Shown piece by piece: positions 4,739-6,070 of a stretch of 6,070 nt of DNA (its first letter is position 1; each line of letters begins with the position of its first letter). The notes beneath the pieces are model-generated. The model was not told the origin of the DNA and did not search any database. It saw nothing but the letters and a program-made list of their open reading frames with translations. The position numbers and the translations under genes are program-made. This stretch comes from CAZKXU01 sp964556665 (GTDB lineage Bacteria; Bdellovibrionota_C; UBA2361; CAZKXU01). The stretch covers positions 1 through 6,070 of the forward strand of contig CAZKXU010000124.1 in assembly GCA_964556665.1 (NCBI GenBank). The letters run 5' to 3'.

Positions 4739-4788
4739 TTAAACCCTGTATATATTAGCATGTACTTGTAAATTTATACAGGGTTTAA
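4739..4788. promoter_or_regulatory. 14-bp perfect inverted repeat over the ATPase gene promoter and ribosome site
   Basis: TTAAACCCTGTATA (4739-4752) and its exact reverse complement (4775-4788) flank a 22-base spacer; after one mismatch three further bases also match. The right arm ends one base before the ATG at 4790 and contains the probable Shine-Dalgarno AGGG (4780-4783). A promoter with -35 TTGTTT (4727-4732) and -10 TATATT (4751-4756), 18-base spacing, overlaps the left arm. A dimeric or tetrameric repressor bound here would block that promoter. RNA carrying both arms would hide the ribosome site by pairing CCCT with AGGG. Confidence 0.7.
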
Positions 4789-4789
4789 A

Positions 4790-5989
4790 ATGCATCTCCG
4801 ATCACGTTTTCTCCTGCCAAATATCCAAAAAAAGCAGCGGGTATTCCCGATAGTCGGCGTACTTGGTGCCCGACAGGTCGGCAAAAGCACACTATTACGT
4901 GACCTGATAGGCAAGCAGGCTAACATCCCTTATTTTACCTTGGACCGACCGGCGATACTTCAAGAGCTAAAATCCCGCGCGGAAAGCTTTATTTTAATTA
5001 ATACCAATGAATTTACTACCCCGATTATCCTTGATGAAGCACATAAAGCACCTGTCGTTTTTGACGTCTTAAAGGTTTTGGCGGACGAACGTAAGAAACG
5101 GGGAATAGTTATCGTTACTGGCTCAGTTGATTTTGCTTTAGCTAGTGGAGTTCGTGAAACACTAACCGGACGAATGGGTCTATGCAGGCTCTATCCGTTG
5201 ACAGTGGCTGAAATCTCTCAGCAGAAGCTCCGTACTCCGCTCCTGAAATTATCCGCTGCGTCGACCAAATCTACTGCTCCATGTACGGTCAGTGCAAATG
5301 AGGTCGATGCTTGGCTAACACGTGGTGGTATGCCAGCAATATGTCAGCTCAGTAATATAGTGGAGCGCGATGCGCTTATCGAGGAATGGCTGCAGTCAGT
5401 ATGCTACCGCGATCTGCCGCAGTTAAAGGGAGGAAAGTATGATGGGGCTTTGGCGCGATCGCTTTTTGATCTTATTGCAAAATACCCGGAGTCTTCCGAA
5501 TCGGATTTTGCTCGGATCTTAGGAGAAGACACACGCCGAATAAAAACTCATCTGCGCGCTCTTGAAGCTCTCTTTGTAATTTACCGAATTAGTCCGTATC
5601 GTCAAGCAGGTGGAACTGGATTTGATATGTTTTGCTTGCACGATGCTGCAATCGCTCATTATCTAGGCGCTGAGAAAAGGACATTGTATTTTATACTTGT
5701 TGTGAACGAGATCCTGGCTCAGTCCGAATATGCCGGCAGCGGTAAAGTATCGCTCTTTCACTATTCAACACGAGGGAAGACGAAGCTCGATCTCATTTTT
5801 AGATTAAATGAAAAAGCAACTGCACTCGTAATTTCGGATCGGGATACTGCTAGTACTAACAAAATAAAAAGCCTACAGGCGATAATTAAAGATAGGCTAT
5901 TTCCTAAGGTATTATATCTAGCACCTGTTACACAGTCGATTGAGATACAGAAGGGGATTCAACTACTGCCGTATGAGCTGGTATGTTGA
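4790..5989 (+). CDS. AAA_14 / DUF4143 ATP-binding protein
   Basis: This is a member of the widespread family of AAA-type P-loop ATPases fused to a DUF4143 C-terminal region; the cellular function of the family is poorly defined. The length of 399 residues is typical. Walker A is GARQVGKST (26-34), with Lys32. Walker B is PIILDEAHKAP, with D82 and E83. A sensor-like VTGSVDFAL (109-117) is followed by LTGRMGLCRLYPLTVAEI (125-142), the usual family signature. WLTRGGMPAI (175-184) and YRDLPQL (206-212) belong to the linker. Residues about 220-270 look like a winged helix (SESDFARILGEDTRRIKTHLRALEAL). The end (about 322-378) resembles the nuclease-like fold of these proteins, but the usual acidic active-site pattern looks degraded (KLDLIF followed by LVISD), so nuclease activity is doubtful. 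The ATG is the first after an in-frame TAA (4769-4771). It appears transcribed alone, behind two terminators and a large operator-like repeat. It may be a horizontally acquired orphan. Confidence 0.88.
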   Translation: MHLRSRFLLPNIQKKQRVFPIVGVLGARQVGKSTLLRDLIGKQANIPYFTLDRPAILQELKSRAESFILINTNEFTTPIILDEAHKAPVVFDVLKVLADERKKRGIVIVTGSVDFALASGVRETLTGRMGLCRLYPLTVAEISQQKLRTPLLKLSAASTKSTAPCTVSANEVDAWLTRGGMPAICQLSNIVERDALIEEWLQSVCYRDLPQLKGGKYDGALARSLFDLIAKYPESSESDFARILGEDTRRIKTHLRALEALFVIYRISPYRQAGGTGFDMFCLHDAAIAHYLGAEKRTLYFILVVNEILAQSEYAGSGKVSLFHYSTRGKTKLDLIFRLNEKATALVISDRDTASTNKIKSLQAIIKDRLFPKVLYLAPVTQSIEIQKGIQLLPYELVC

Positions 5990-6070
5990 TTAGATTTGCG
6001 GTAGAAATCTGACACTCCTGTGCACTAGTGCTCCTCCAAATAAGTTTTTTCACGTCTAGCATCACATCGT
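5990..6070. other. Downstream end of the window
   Basis: No gene is visible. AGATTT/AAATCT (5992-6010) forms a weak six-pair hairpin just after the stop, and a perfect 10-bp palindrome GCACTAGTGC lies at 6022-6031. A run of six T occurs at 6045-6050 but is not next to either stem, so I do not call a terminator. Confidence 0.3.

Noticed and set aside
4524..4739. Minus-strand open frame of 71 codons
   Set aside because: It is antisense to the pilin end and both terminators; its sequence is explained by those features.
5992..6050. Intrinsic terminator after the ATPase gene
   Set aside because: The weak stem and the palindrome are both separated from the T run, so the required stem-then-T layout is missing.
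4739..6070. ATPase gene as a complete mobile element bounded by inverted repeats
   Set aside because: Both arms of the repeat lie upstream of the gene and no matching copy appears after the stop codon within the window.

Overview
The window (about 43% GC by eye) looks like a chromosomal segment of a Gram-negative bacterium. The best taxonomic clue is the type IV pilin at 4202-4573. Its N-terminal half aligns without gaps to Geobacter-type PilA, and a sigma-54 promoter precedes it. This suggests a deltaproteobacteria-like lineage (Desulfobacterota, Myxococcota, Bdellovibrionota or a related uncultured group). That placement is an inference from one gene.

Layout. Positions 1-157 hold a large imperfect palindrome (7-108) and a promoter-like -35 box. 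An RNA m5C methyltransferase of the RsmB/NOP2/Sun family follows (158-1183, +). Its last 14 codons and stop lie inside an 80-bp palindromic repeat, element A (1139-1218). Next is a tandem-duplicated Lrp/AsnC-like regulator (1261-2223, +). A second, larger repeat with the same 9-bp ends, element B (2246-2412), separates it from a convergent, unrecognised helical protein (2440-2847, -). A divergent 180-bp spacer leads to surE (3028-3798, +). A 403-bp non-coding region then carries a pyrimidine-rich tract, an 8-bp dyad suited to an enhancer-binding protein and a near-consensus sigma-54 promoter driving the pilin gene. Two closely spaced intrinsic terminators follow the pilin. The last gene, an AAA_14/DUF4143 ATPase (4790-5989, +), is preceded by a perfect 14-bp inverted repeat overlapping its probable promoter and ribosome binding site.

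How the genes work together. There is no obvious multi-gene operon. The genes look like independent units: RNA modification, transcription control, nucleotide metabolism (SurE), pilus assembly and an orphan ATPase. The most interesting signals lie in and between the genes. They are the repeat pair A and B, one copy of which supplies the C-terminus of a protein; the sigma-54/dyad architecture of the pilin promoter; and the inverted repeat at the start of the ATPase gene, arranged like the read-through-protected starts of some transposase genes. I found no RNA genes, CRISPR arrays, transposases or recognisable defence cassette.
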